Source of the DNA: [Clostridium] citroniae WAL-17108
GTDB taxonomy: Bacteria > Bacillota > Clostridia > Lachnospirales > Lachnospiraceae
Assembly (NCBI RefSeq): GCF_000233455.1
Contig: NZ_JH376420.1
Location: 1,546,751 to 1,610,750 of the forward strand
Reading direction: 5' to 3'
Length of the DNA stretch: 64,000 nucleotides
Positions within the stretch are counted from its first letter, which is position 1; each line of letters begins with the position of its first letter. The notes below the pieces were generated by a model. The model was not told where the DNA came from, made no database searches, and saw only the letters and a program-made list of their open reading frames with translations. This document shows, in pieces, positions 6,830 through 15,416 of this stretch. Made by a program: the position numbers and the translations under genes.

Positions 6830-9075
6830 CTATTCAAATTCAATTTCCTCTTCTGCTTTCACATAAACATCAATTTGATTCTGAACGTCTATTCTATTTA
6901 CGAGCCAGCCTCTCACCATACAAAGTTTTATAAACTCATCAATACGATTTACACCATTCATTTCTTTTAACGTTACAACTACACCAAATTGTAAGCCTCT
7001 TCCTGCTTTAGGTGCAAGCCGTTCCTTTGTTTTAATACTTAGACCCCATATTCCCGCAGCATAAGCTTTCCGCGGTCTTGCATTCTCTTTGACTGCTTCG
7101 CTAATATGTTTTACATTATCCCATTTACGATACAGCTTACGTGCATCTTCTTCGTAGATGTTTTGAATTCCTTCATCTGCCTGTTTATTGTAATCTATGG
7201 CTTTAATCACAGCTTTTCCATCTTTTTCTATGACTCTCCCAAAGTGTAAGTCCATTTCAGTACTTGTATAATCAACCCCTTGATTTCTGTCACTAGTCGG
7301 AAAATATGCCAGTGTTGCCTTTGCAAAAAAGGGATGAGCATGCATATCTTGTGGAACCGGAATATTGTAAGTATATGTTTCATATTCATCGATAGTTCCA
7401 TTCATAATAAATCTGATTTCATCGTCTTTGGAGTGTGTAATATCCTCAATTCGTTTAGGCACAACACCATATCCCATAGCAAAATATTTATTATCCTGGC
7501 GGTTCCAGCCAGCAGCAGAATCAATTATTAACGCCTTTGCTACTTCTCTGCTTAATCCTACAATATGAATAAGATAGGCCATTTTCCTTGTTATCCATGG
7601 GGCTGCAAATGATGTTCCGCACACTGCAGCCATCCCCAATGGTTCACATACTGTAATCTTCTCCTCCCTATCTCCTCCATAGTAACAAATATCCGGTTTA
7701 TAAAAAAAGAAAGTACAGGACCAACCCTCGTATATGAAGCAGGTTTTCCTTGAAAATTCACGGCATTTACTATCAATGAATTAAGTGAATCTGCTGGCGC
7801 TCCTATTTTTACTGAACCCGTCATTTTTCTAGTTTTATTTGTCCCTGCAACAATAAATATCACATCGTATTCACATTGAATTCTATCTAATTCTGCTGCT
7901 TCTGGTGAAATAAAATTAGGGTCTATTTCCATTGCTGATCCTAACGAAAGATTCCACACTTTAATATCTCTGTTACTTACAACAATATCTCTGATTAATT
8001 TAAGAATTGTAAATGAACTGAATCCCCCTGCTGTTGCCACCCCAAAATGCCTTACTCTAAAATGTCCACAATTATCTTCCAATTTAGGATTAAAAGTAGG
8101 ACCATCGACAATTATTGATGTAACTGCGGTTCCATGAAATTTATCTTCCGAACTAATTGGGATATTAGGATCAACCTTATTTTCAAAATGAACCCACTTA
8201 TGAAAGTAAACTCTTTCATCAAACTGAGTATCAATAACACCAACGATGGGTTCGTTTTTAGGTTCTTGAATAGATATCATATTTTCTAATCTATTTTCTT
8301 CAATATCATCGTCTAATACAATCTCTGCTAAATCTTTTACATGCATGGCAATTAAATATGGAGCATTGTTCTGCAGAATTTCGATTTCTCCTCGATCTAG
8401 TCTCAAAGTTGTCTCATCGATCATTTTAGCCTTTATCATATCTATGCCAAACTTACTTAACAGTTCTATTGTATCTACTCCTGTTTTATATATTGTAACA
8501 ATTGATCTATCTTTAATTCTCTCATCCGCACGATCTAATCTAAAATTTTCCACATAGTTTGCATCAACTACTACTCGTAAAAAGGAAGATTTAGCCATTA
8601 TACTAGCATTGTATTTACCACTATTTATTATAACTGTATCTTTATCTGTAATTTCCCCATTATAGTATTTTTTTAAAACCAATTCACATTTTTCTAAGTA
8701 ATCTATTGTTTTTCGAAGAGCTTCAAACGAAATAAAATAAGTAAATACATGTTTTTTTACTTTTTCATTCTTCTCATTATTTTCATCTATAAATTTAGCT
8801 CCCCTAATTGACATATTGGGATGTGCATTCTTTTCCCCAAGTAATATTTGTAATCTATTACTTTTTGCGACAATACATTTGTAATGAACGCTTATTAATA
8901 CTCCACCTATCGTCTGCTCATTTTGCCAATAGCTATCTAATTTTTTTAGTTGTTGCTTCATATTTCCGACATGCTCTGCCGTGACCTTTGAACCTTTCGG
9001 AAGATTTGTCGGTCCGAAACCACTCACATTTTTCCTTTGCTGAAACTGCCCTCTAAGTTGTAATATATTATTCAT
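6830..9075 (-). CDS. Subtilisin-like serine protease, IetS-like, interrupted by a frameshift
   Basis: S8 protease, partner of the AAA ATPase upstream (IetAS-like defence or toxin-antitoxin pair). Frame 1 runs 9075-7591 and frame 2 ends at 6830. Joined by a -1 shift at the T7 run (7708-7702) they give about 748 aa. Catalytic residues: Asp near 282 (GVIDTQFD), His near 314 (KFHGTAVTS), oxyanion Asn near 413 (VAGTNKTR), and Ser in GTSFAAP, which is only in frame 2. A 280-residue N-terminal region precedes the catalytic domain. The ATG at 9075 overlaps the ietA end by eight bases. Without slippage the product lacks the nucleophile. It could be an inactivated gene, a phase-variable one, a programmed shift or a sequencing error. 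Confidence 0.8.
7702..7708 (-). other. T7 slippery heptamer at the protease frame break
   Basis: On the minus strand the run reads T TTT TTT in the zero frame, a canonical -1 slip site. A -1 slip leads into YKPDICYYGG and then the intact catalytic-serine region; no stop occurs between. The same frame is restored by one extra T (T8). Confidence 0.7.
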
Positions 9076-10114
9076 CAATACCCTCCTTAAGCTCTCTGGC
9101 CACAGTGCTCTTGGAAATTTTAGACAGGATTTCAATTTCTCTAATTGTAAATTTCTGAGACTGTAATTCTTTTAAATCCTGAGGTTGCTTATTGTTAATT
9201 GCATAATATAATCGTCTAAAATAATCCATCCCATCATCCGGGTCACTAAATGCAACGGCTGTCTTTATTAAATTTTTCAAATCTCCCGGATATGGAATAG
9301 GTTCCAACAAACCTATAATTTTGCGAAATAAACGAATATCCTTATTTGCTAATTTAAATTTTGACAAAAACTTATTCAAAAATTCTTCTGCAATTGATAT
9401 TAAATCCTCTTTCGTATATCGATTAAAGTCTATCACAGCATCAAATCTTCTCACTAAAGCTTTATCAAAATGTTCATATAAGTTGGTCGTCGCTACTAAC
9501 ACAACCCTTTCATCCATGTAATCCATCCCTTTAAGCATAGCTGATGTTGCCCTTCCCATCTCGCGTAAATCATTGACATTCGTTCTATCAAGAGCTATTG
9601 CATCTATCTCATCAAATAATATTATAACCTTTTCCGGATGGACAAAATTGTTGATTTCTTTAAAAAGTAAAGCTATGTTTTTTTGTGTCTGTCCTAATTT
9701 ACTATCAATTACCGCAGCAAAATTCACCATATAAATATCCCTATCTAAAATACGTGATAATTGCTTAACCGCTTCTGTTTTTCCTGTTCCCGGTGCCCCC
9801 TGAAATAGAAATTTATTAATTCCAGCTTTATGTGCAACTGCGTGTACGATTCCAAGAATGTCCTGCGTAACTGAATCTGGCAGCCATAAACTATCTCCTG
9901 ATGATTCAAGTTTATCAAATATCGCAGATTGATTCTCACTCATTTGAGGCATAAACGTATTTGTATCAGACATTAAGGCCATCACATATTCTGCTAATTG
10001 ATGATCACCTGATTCATCAAAATCTTTTGCGATTTCATATGCTTCGCTCCTAAAGCCAGCATCATTTTCCTCTGAATAATATTTTATCAAATTGATAATG
10101 TTTTTCTTTTTCAT
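9068..10114 (-). CDS. AAA-family ATPase, IetA-like
   Basis: A 348-aa AAA+ protein with Walker A GAPGTGKT near residues 106-113, Walker B LFDEID near 167-171, sensor-1 VLVATTN and an arginine-finger region ALVRRFD. AAA ATPase plus S8 protease pairs are known as IetAS, first as a plasmid stability pair and later as an anti-phage system; the assignment here rests on domain content and order. ATG 10114 follows AGGAGTGGGG; an upstream in-frame extension of 18 codons lacks a ribosome site and overlaps the promoter. The C-terminus ends in a short helix-turn-helix-like segment (FTIREIEILSKISKSTVARE), unusual for the family and possibly DNA-binding. Confidence 0.8.
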   Translation of the reverse strand: MKKKNIINLIKYYSEENDAGFRSEAYEIAKDFDESGDHQLAEYVMALMSDTNTFMPQMSENQSAIFDKLESSGDSLWLPDSVTQDILGIVHAVAHKAGINKFLFQGAPGTGKTEAVKQLSRILDRDIYMVNFAAVIDSKLGQTQKNIALLFKEINNFVHPEKVIILFDEIDAIALDRTNVNDLREMGRATSAMLKGMDYMDERVVLVATTNLYEHFDKALVRRFDAVIDFNRYTKEDLISIAEEFLNKFLSKFKLANKDIRLFRKIIGLLEPIPYPGDLKNLIKTAVAFSDPDDGMDYFRRLYYAINNKQPQDLKELQSQKFTIREIEILSKISKSTVARELKEGIDE

Positions 10115-10139
10115 ATGCCCCACTCCTATCTTTTTCTTA

Positions 10140-10168
10140 ATTATAATACCTAGGGACAAAAAAGTCAA
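10140..10168 (-). promoter_or_regulatory. Promoter of the ietA-ietS operon
   Basis: TTGACT (10168-10163), 17 bases, TATAAT (10145-10140) on the minus strand, about 25 bases before the ribosome site of ietA. Near-consensus. Confidence 0.75.
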
Positions 10169-10195
10169 TATTGGGACAAATTAATTATTGACTTT
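10161..10195. promoter_or_regulatory. Shared operator-like inverted repeat between divergent promoters
   Basis: AAAGTCAATA (10161-10170) and TATTGACTTT (10186-10195) form a perfect 10-base inverted repeat that contains both -35 boxes. GGGACAAA also occurs twice, 20 bases apart (10153-10160 and 10173-10180), two helical turns. A single regulator binding here would control both sides. Confidence 0.5.
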
Positions 10196-10216
10196 ACTTT
10201 TCACTAATGATATAGT
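10188..10216 (+). promoter_or_regulatory. Promoter of the DUF3892 gene
   Basis: TTGACT (10188-10193), 17 bases, TATAGT (10211-10216). It diverges from the ietA promoter. The predicted leader before the DUF3892 ATG is about 205 nt. Confidence 0.65.
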
Positions 10217-10222
10217 TAGTGT

Positions 10223-10427
10223 ACAACATAAACAAGCGAAAATTCCAATAAAAAAGAAACCAGCATCTAAGCGAATAGAATACTGGCTTCTGTGTACAAA
10301 TGTACTTTCCCAAAGTGAGTTTAACACAGAACATTTTCCCAGGCAACCCAAAACATTCGTTCGTCTATGATTTCTTTCCTTATTGTTTACATATAAAACC
10401 ATATTATTATTTGAAAGGAAATCAAAA
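10223..10427 (+). other. Long 5' leader of the DUF3892 gene
   Basis: About 205 bases with no coding frame. It includes a hairpin, AGAAACCAG paired with CTGGCTTCT near 10255-10291, and a second AT-rich promoter-like stretch (TTGTTT, then TATTAT) near 10382. Whether it is a structured regulator or two stacked promoters cannot be told from sequence. Confidence 0.4.
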
Positions 10428-10703
10428 ATGAAAGCAACAAAAATTAAAATGAAAGCAGGTTGTACAAATTCCAATAATGTAACTGAAATATCCGAGATTT
10501 ACCTAAAAGGATGTACTAATCCAGGATACTTTACCAAAGAATGCTTGTATGATTACTTAAAAAAGAATCCTGGTTCCATTCAAGTAAACATCTATCCATA
10601 CCCAAACTTAATTCCCGCTCTTAGTAGTAAACAGGAAAAATACGTCCGCTCCGAACCAAATGATACACCGAACGATAATCTTTTAAAATTACCAAGAGTC
10701 TAA
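10428..10703 (+). CDS. DUF3892-type small protein, module partner
   Basis: A 91-aa basic protein. The C-terminal pattern KYVRSEPNDTPNDNLLKLP matches the end of DUF3892 proteins (a yVRT...tDNLLsLP signature), whose role is unknown. ATG 10428 follows GAAAGGAAATCAAAA. It lies inside the module bounded by the spoIVB repeats and shares a divergent control region with ietAS, so it may be a regulator or third component; that is inference. A strong terminator follows 15 bases after the stop. Confidence 0.65.
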   Translation: MKATKIKMKAGCTNSNNVTEISEIYLKGCTNPGYFTKECLYDYLKKNPGSIQVNIYPYPNLIPALSSKQEKYVRSEPNDTPNDNLLKLPRV

Positions 10704-10717
10704 ATAACAATAACGCC

Positions 10718-10754
10718 AACCACGTAGATGTAAGATGCCATCTACGTGGTTTTT
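10718..10754 (+). terminator. Terminator of the DUF3892 gene
   Basis: AACCACGTAGATG (10718-10730) pairs perfectly with CATCTACGTGGTT (10739-10751), followed by T residues. Confidence 0.85.
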
Positions 10755-10940
10755 CAATAACTCTGTAAATTTTGTGTATAGAGATGCAATCCTGATGTCT
10801 CGTCACTCCGTCCAGGCAACAACTACTCGCACGCTTCAGGTATCATCGGCCTAGCAACTTTCGTTACATGGAAATTTCCAGAATCGGTAAATCTCATGAG
10901 CAAGCCCCCAACGCCTTTCTTTTCACTCTATCCTGCCCAC
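10755..10940. other. Module right border, no gene seen
   Basis: About 185 bases between the DUF3892 terminator and the spoIVB stop. No coding frame or integrase gene. An ACTCCGTCC motif here recurs left of the module near 6415-6425; I attach no meaning to it. Confidence 0.4.
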
Positions 10941-11058
10941 CCTCAATGCTCCAACATATTCTCAATCAAAATCCCATACCCCCGGCTCGCATCCTGCACA
11001 AACACATGGGTCACCGCCCCGGCCAGCTTCCCATCCTGTATGATCGGGCTTCCGCTCA
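10941..11058 (+). repeat. Right copy of the 118-bp spoIVB-end direct repeat
   Basis: Identical to 6506-6623 at 117 of 118 positions and in the same orientation. This copy is part of the intact spoIVB. The two copies bracket a 4.3-kb defence module. Confidence 0.9.
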
Positions 11059-12220
11059 TTCCCTGCACGATCCCCCCGGTCAGATCCAAGAGCCTCTGAT
11101 CCGTTACCTTAATAACCATACTTTTATTCTTATGGCTGGCATTGTAATCTACCTTCTGTATCTCTATCTCATAATCCTCAAGCTGGCCTGAGACGTCACT
11201 TCTGATATATGCGATCCCGGGTTTTACGTCCTGGCGGCAGGCAATCTCCATGGGTTCGCCTGTGAGCTGCTTTTTGTACTGCTGGTTCACGGTTCCAAAA
11301 ATCCCTTCATTTGTATTTAAGGTTATATCTCCCATGTGAGACTGGGGACCGTAGTAGATCACACCGGACAAAAGGCCCGGTTTCCCAATAGTACCCTTTT
11401 CTATCCCCATGATCTCCGTTGAGTAAAGAGCTCCCTGAGACGTCTCTACCAGATCACCTGTATCGCTGTCGCTGATCCCATGCCCCAGTGCCCCGAAATT
11501 TCCATTCATGTCCACATAAGTAATGGTTCCGATCCCCTGCGTATCGTCCCTGACCCATGCTCCCAGTTTGTAGTGGCCGTCCGAACTCTCCACCGGCTTT
11601 ACACTCACATCCACCGGCTCTCCCTCTCTCCGGATAGACACAACTGAATCCTGTCCTCCCGACTCGTTAACAGCATTGATGAGATCCTCTTTTGTCTTCA
11701 TTGGTTTTCCGTTAAATGCTTCTATATAATCCCCTGATTTTAAAACCCCGTAGGCAGGCTCCACTTCCATTCCGTCCGTTCCGGTGATACGCCCCGTTCC
11801 GATCACCATGACACCGTCTGATTTCAGATAGATCCCTATGGGCTTTCCACATGGTATGGCATACCTTGTATCCACCACATCCACCTGAATATCCTTCAGC
11901 TTAATAACTCCAAACAGCTTCAGGCCCACCTGGTAGCTTCCCTGCTCCTGGGCAAACATGGAGAAGTGCTGCTTGCCGCTGATCGTAATCTGGTCCGCCG
12001 GGATATTACTCTCATTTCCCAGGGACACTTCCTTACTATCGCTTGATATTGTTGCTTTTAAAGGCAGACCAAAGGAAAATTCCTCCTCCTGGTTTTGAAT
12101 GATGCTCACCCGGTCCGGCACCGCCTGGTCCATGTAATACCACGTGTATCCCGTAACAGCTACAACGGAAAGCCAGAAAACACGCCCCAGCCACCGGTAA
12201 AATTTTGATTTTCCTGTCAT
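10943..12220 (-). CDS. spoIVB: SpoIVB signalling peptidase (S55)
   Basis: SpoIVB is secreted from the forespore and cleaves SpoIVFA to activate pro-sigma-K processing. The 425-aa protein has an N-terminal membrane anchor (about residues 10-28), a PDZ domain in the middle (SGDYIEAFNGKPMKTKEDL), and the S55 peptidase domain with GALGHGISDSDTG (His) and MSGSPI near 388-392 (Ser). ATG is behind AAGGAGGCAGGG. In most clostridia recN-spoIVB is followed by spo0A; here the IetAS module comes first. The coding sequence is intact in spite of the adjacent insertion. Confidence 0.95.
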   Translation of the reverse strand: MTGKSKFYRWLGRVFWLSVVAVTGYTWYYMDQAVPDRVSIIQNQEEEFSFGLPLKATISSDSKEVSLGNESNIPADQITISGKQHFSMFAQEQGSYQVGLKLFGVIKLKDIQVDVVDTRYAIPCGKPIGIYLKSDGVMVIGTGRITGTDGMEVEPAYGVLKSGDYIEAFNGKPMKTKEDLINAVNESGGQDSVVSIRREGEPVDVSVKPVESSDGHYKLGAWVRDDTQGIGTITYVDMNGNFGALGHGISDSDTGDLVETSQGALYSTEIMGIEKGTIGKPGLLSGVIYYGPQSHMGDITLNTNEGIFGTVNQQYKKQLTGEPMEIACRQDVKPGIAYIRSDVSGQLEDYEIEIQKVDYNASHKNKSMVIKVTDQRLLDLTGGIVQGMSGSPIIQDGKLAGAVTHVFVQDASRGYGILIENMLEH

Positions 12221-12294
12221 CGCCCTGCCTCCTTATATAGTCTTGTATTAGATTTCGGCAAAGGCATGTTCTGTCTTTTAAAGCTGTTTTCGGT

Positions 12295-12331
12295 CAAAAA
12301 AAGAAAGACGCATGCTCACTGCCTCTTTCTT
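12295..12331 (-). terminator. Possible terminator between recN and spoIVB
   Basis: AAGAAAGA and TCTTTCTT arms with a 15-base loop, and a T-rich tail on the minus strand. AT-rich stem, so modest strength. It would separate spoIVB from the recN operon. Confidence 0.5.
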
Positions 12332-12363
12332 AGTATTATCCGTACCGCGGATTTCAATCTGTT

Positions 12364-14022
12364 TTATTTTGTTCTGTCTGCCAATTCCTTCATCTCCAAC
12401 GCATTTTTGCGCACTGTTTCCGTAATCCGTGCGCCGCCTAAGAGTCTGGCAAGTTCCTCCACCGATGCTTTCCGGTCCAAAAGCCGTATGGTTGTGAGAG
12501 TGCTTCCATCTTTGGCAGATTTTGATATCTCAAAATGAGCGTCTGCCATGGCTGCGATCTGGGGAAGATGGGTGATACAGATGACCTGGTGGTTCCCTGC
12601 AATATAGGAAAGCTTCTCAGATACCTTCTGTGCCGTCCTTCCACTGATACCAGTATCGATCTCATCAAAGATCAGGGTTGGAATATCATCTGAATCAGCA
12701 AGCACGGTCTTGATCGCCAGCATGATCCTGGACAGTTCTCCGCCGGAAGCCACGTCTTTTAGCGGCCGCATAGGCTGCCCGGGATTGGTGGAAATGATAA
12801 ACTGCGCCTCATCCCATCCAGAAGGGCCGAAATGCTCCATCTGCCGGAACTCCATATCAAAATCCACATCCAGAAAATTCAGGTCAACCAGTCCCTGTTT
12901 GATTTTTTTTACAAGATCCCTGGATGCCTTTTTACGTATCTCAGTTAATTGTGCACAGAATCCCTCCAGATGATTCACACACATTTCAAGCTCTTTCCTG
13001 GTCTGTTCCCTGTGAAAGTCATAATCCTCCAGTTCATCCAGACGCTTCCTTTTTTCTTCCAATTTTTTATGGATCAGAGGCACCGTTGCGCCATATTTTG
13101 CCTGAAGGTTGTGTATCAGGTCCAGACGCTCCTCTGTCTGGCAGAAGGTTTCCTCGTCAAATTCCATGGAATCCATGTAGGAAGATATCTCCCGTTTGGC
13201 GTCCTCCAAAATGGAATCCGCATCATAGAGCTGGTCCCGTATCCCTCCCAGCGCTCCATCATACTCTGCCACCCGCTCAACCTCCCTCAGGGCACGTGAA
13301 ATCCATTCCCCCTCCACTGCCTCATAGGCTGCGCCCAGGCTCTCGGCTATTTTCTGGGAGTGGGCAAACCTGCGGTAGACCGCGGTCAACGCTTCCTCCT
13401 CATCTTCCTTTAAGGCGGCATCCGCAATCTCCTGTATCTCAAAACGCAGGAAATCAGTCTCCCTGATACGGCTTTCGCTGTCCATGTCAAATCCCTCCAA
13501 CCGCTCCTTCAGGGTGCGGTAGGTCTGGTATTCCCTGTATATATTCTGTTTTACCGGCTGGGAATTGGCCTTTATATAGGCATCCAGGATTTCAAGATGT
13601 TTGGATTTGTACAAAAGTGACTGATGCTCATGCTGGCCATGGATATCCAGCAGCAGGCCTGTGATCTGGCGCAGTCTGGCCGTGGTAACTGTCTCGTCAT
13701 TGATACGGCTCACACTCCTGGAAGCCATGATCTTGCGCGAGACAATTACAAGCCCATCTTCTGTGGGTTCTACCTCCAGCGCTTTTAGGGCTTCTGTTTT
13801 TTCCTGTCCTGAAACGGAAAACACAAGTTCAATATAGGCATAATCCGCTCCATGGCGTATGCTTTCCCGGGAAGCCTTGCCCCCCAGCGCCATGGTCACG
13901 GAACCGATGATAATGGATTTACCGGCTCCTGTCTCTCCGGTGAGTATGTTGAGCCCTTCGCCGAACTCCACGTCCGCCTTCTCGATCAGGGCCAGGTTTT
14001 TTACATGCAGCTCCAGTAACAT
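12364..14022 (-). CDS. recN: DNA repair protein RecN
   Basis: RecN is an SMC-like ATPase that acts early in double-strand break repair. The 552-aa length is normal. Walker A GETGAGKSI is near residue 29, a central coiled coil spans about 150-370, and the C-terminal ABC signature SGGELSRIMLA and Walker B LIFDEIDTGISG follow. The ATG follows GAAAGAGGTG. It lies downstream of argR, the usual clostridial order. Confidence 0.97.
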   Translation of the reverse strand: MLLELHVKNLALIEKADVEFGEGLNILTGETGAGKSIIIGSVTMALGGKASRESIRHGADYAYIELVFSVSGQEKTEALKALEVEPTEDGLVIVSRKIMASRSVSRINDETVTTARLRQITGLLLDIHGQHEHQSLLYKSKHLEILDAYIKANSQPVKQNIYREYQTYRTLKERLEGFDMDSESRIRETDFLRFEIQEIADAALKEDEEEALTAVYRRFAHSQKIAESLGAAYEAVEGEWISRALREVERVAEYDGALGGIRDQLYDADSILEDAKREISSYMDSMEFDEETFCQTEERLDLIHNLQAKYGATVPLIHKKLEEKRKRLDELEDYDFHREQTRKELEMCVNHLEGFCAQLTEIRKKASRDLVKKIKQGLVDLNFLDVDFDMEFRQMEHFGPSGWDEAQFIISTNPGQPMRPLKDVASGGELSRIMLAIKTVLADSDDIPTLIFDEIDTGISGRTAQKVSEKLSYIAGNHQVICITHLPQIAAMADAHFEISKSAKDGSTLTTIRLLDRKASVEELARLLGGARITETVRKNALEMKELADRTK

Positions 14023-14106
14023 AATGCACCTCTTTCATTGACGCTAAAACGTATCTGAACACCGGTTAACGCTAAAGCATGTCCCCTGCACCCCCTGGGA
14101 CATGTC

Positions 14107-14559
14107 TTAATCCTCCACCATCTTCTTGATCTTCTCCATCACAATAATCGTATCATCCACGCTGCGGATGGCGCACATAATGGTGTCATCCCCTGCAATG
14201 CATCCCACTATCTCAGTAAACTGAATGGCATCCAGGGCAGCTGCCACCGCCATGGCCATGCCTGAAACAGTTTTGATCACCAGGATATTCTGCGCCATGT
14301 CCATGGACATGAAACCGTCCTTTAATATCCGGATAAACTTGATAGCCGAGGTACCCCTGGGGCTTTCCAGGACCATGTACCGCTGCCTGCCGTTTTCGGA
14401 CTGCATCTTGGTCAGCTTCAGCTCCCGGATGTCCCGGGAAACAGTTGCCTGAGTCACATTAAAGCCTGACTCATTCAGTTTTTCAGCCAACTCCTCCTGA
14501 GTCTCTATGTCATATTTACCGATTAATTCTACGATTTTACTGTGCCTCTCTACTTTCAT
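14107..14559 (-). CDS. argR: Arginine repressor ArgR/AhrC
   Basis: Arginine-responsive regulator of arginine synthesis and use. 150 aa: winged helix N-terminus (EELAEKLNESGFNVTQATVSRDIRELKL) and the C-terminal hexamerisation/arginine-binding domain with GCIAGDDTIMCAI. It begins one base after the nadK stop, so it is cotranscribed. Between it and recN there is an 84-base gap with a hairpin (CATGTCCC / GGGACATG, 14078-14105) lacking a T tract. Confidence 0.96.
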   Translation of the reverse strand: MKVERHSKIVELIGKYDIETQEELAEKLNESGFNVTQATVSRDIRELKLTKMQSENGRQRYMVLESPRGTSAIKFIRILKDGFMSMDMAQNILVIKTVSGMAMAVAAALDAIQFTEIVGCIAGDDTIMCAIRSVDDTIIVMEKIKKMVED

Positions 14560-14560
14560 G

Positions 14561-15403
14561 TCATATTCTCCCCAAATGATTGCTGAGATTTTGCATAAAT
14601 GATACCTGTTTTAATTTCACCATAACCGTCTCCAGATGGGAACACTCAATACAAATGCTGTCCCCTGCGGACAGCTCCATGGAACTGTCCCCGTCAAAGG
14701 ACACCACCTGGCCGCTGTTTAACAGCCTGATCTCTATCCTGTCCTCGGGCGCCAGAACAATGCTCCTGGCATTAAGTGAATGGGAACAGATGGGCGTCAG
14801 CACCATCATCCGGGCCGAGGGGGCAATGACCGGGCCTCCCGCGGAGAGATTGTATGCCGTGGAACCCGTGGGTGTTGCCACCAACACCCCGTCCGCCGCG
14901 TATTCATTGAGATATTCGTCATTGACGTAAACGGAATAACGCAGGACCTTCAGAGGATCCTGCCTGGTAACTGCAATCTCATTCAGCGCAATGTCCGACA
15001 ATACAGGCTCCTTATCGTGAAATGCCGTTCCCTGTATCATCATCCGTTTTTCCAGCTGATAACGGTCCTCCAAAAGCGCATCCATAACAGGGGCAATATC
15101 TTCCTGCCTGCTGATCTGGTTCAGGTAACCCAAATGGCCACGGTTGACGCCAACCATAGGGATCCCCCTTCCGGCCAGATCCCTGGCTGCCTGGATCAAG
15201 GTCCCATCCCCGCCGATGGTGATAACACACTCCGTATTCTCCGGTACCATCCCGGAATTTGTATGGGTGCTCTCCCTGTCCCGCAAAGATGCGCTGTTCA
15301 ACCTGCACACAGCGCCCTTTGCTTCAAGGTATGTTTTGATAAACACCTGAGCGTCTTTTACATATTCCTTGCTCAGATTGGCAATAATATAGAAATATTT
15401 CAT
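14561..15403 (-). CDS. nadK: NAD kinase
   Basis: Makes NADP from NAD and ATP. About 280 aa, with the GGDGT motif (TIGGDGTLIQAA) and the PTGSTAY motif (VATPTGSTAYNLSAGGPV). ATG 15403 follows AACAGGAGCCTAACA; an in-frame extension of 16 codons lies inside the end of tlyA and is not needed. Part of the tlyA-nadK-argR-recN group. Confidence 0.96.
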   Translation of the reverse strand: MKYFYIIANLSKEYVKDAQVFIKTYLEAKGAVCRLNSASLRDRESTHTNSGMVPENTECVITIGGDGTLIQAARDLAGRGIPMVGVNRGHLGYLNQISRQEDIAPVMDALLEDRYQLEKRMMIQGTAFHDKEPVLSDIALNEIAVTRQDPLKVLRYSVYVNDEYLNEYAADGVLVATPTGSTAYNLSAGGPVIAPSARMMVLTPICSHSLNARSIVLAPEDRIEIRLLNSGQVVSFDGDSSMELSAGDSICIECSHLETVMVKLKQVSFMQNLSNHLGRI

Positions 15404-15416
15404 TGTTAGGCTCCTG

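Noticed and set aside
12924..13466. 180-codon plus-strand frame opposite recN
   Set aside because: Pro/Ser/His-rich antisense shadow without a start signal; recN is intact on the other strand.
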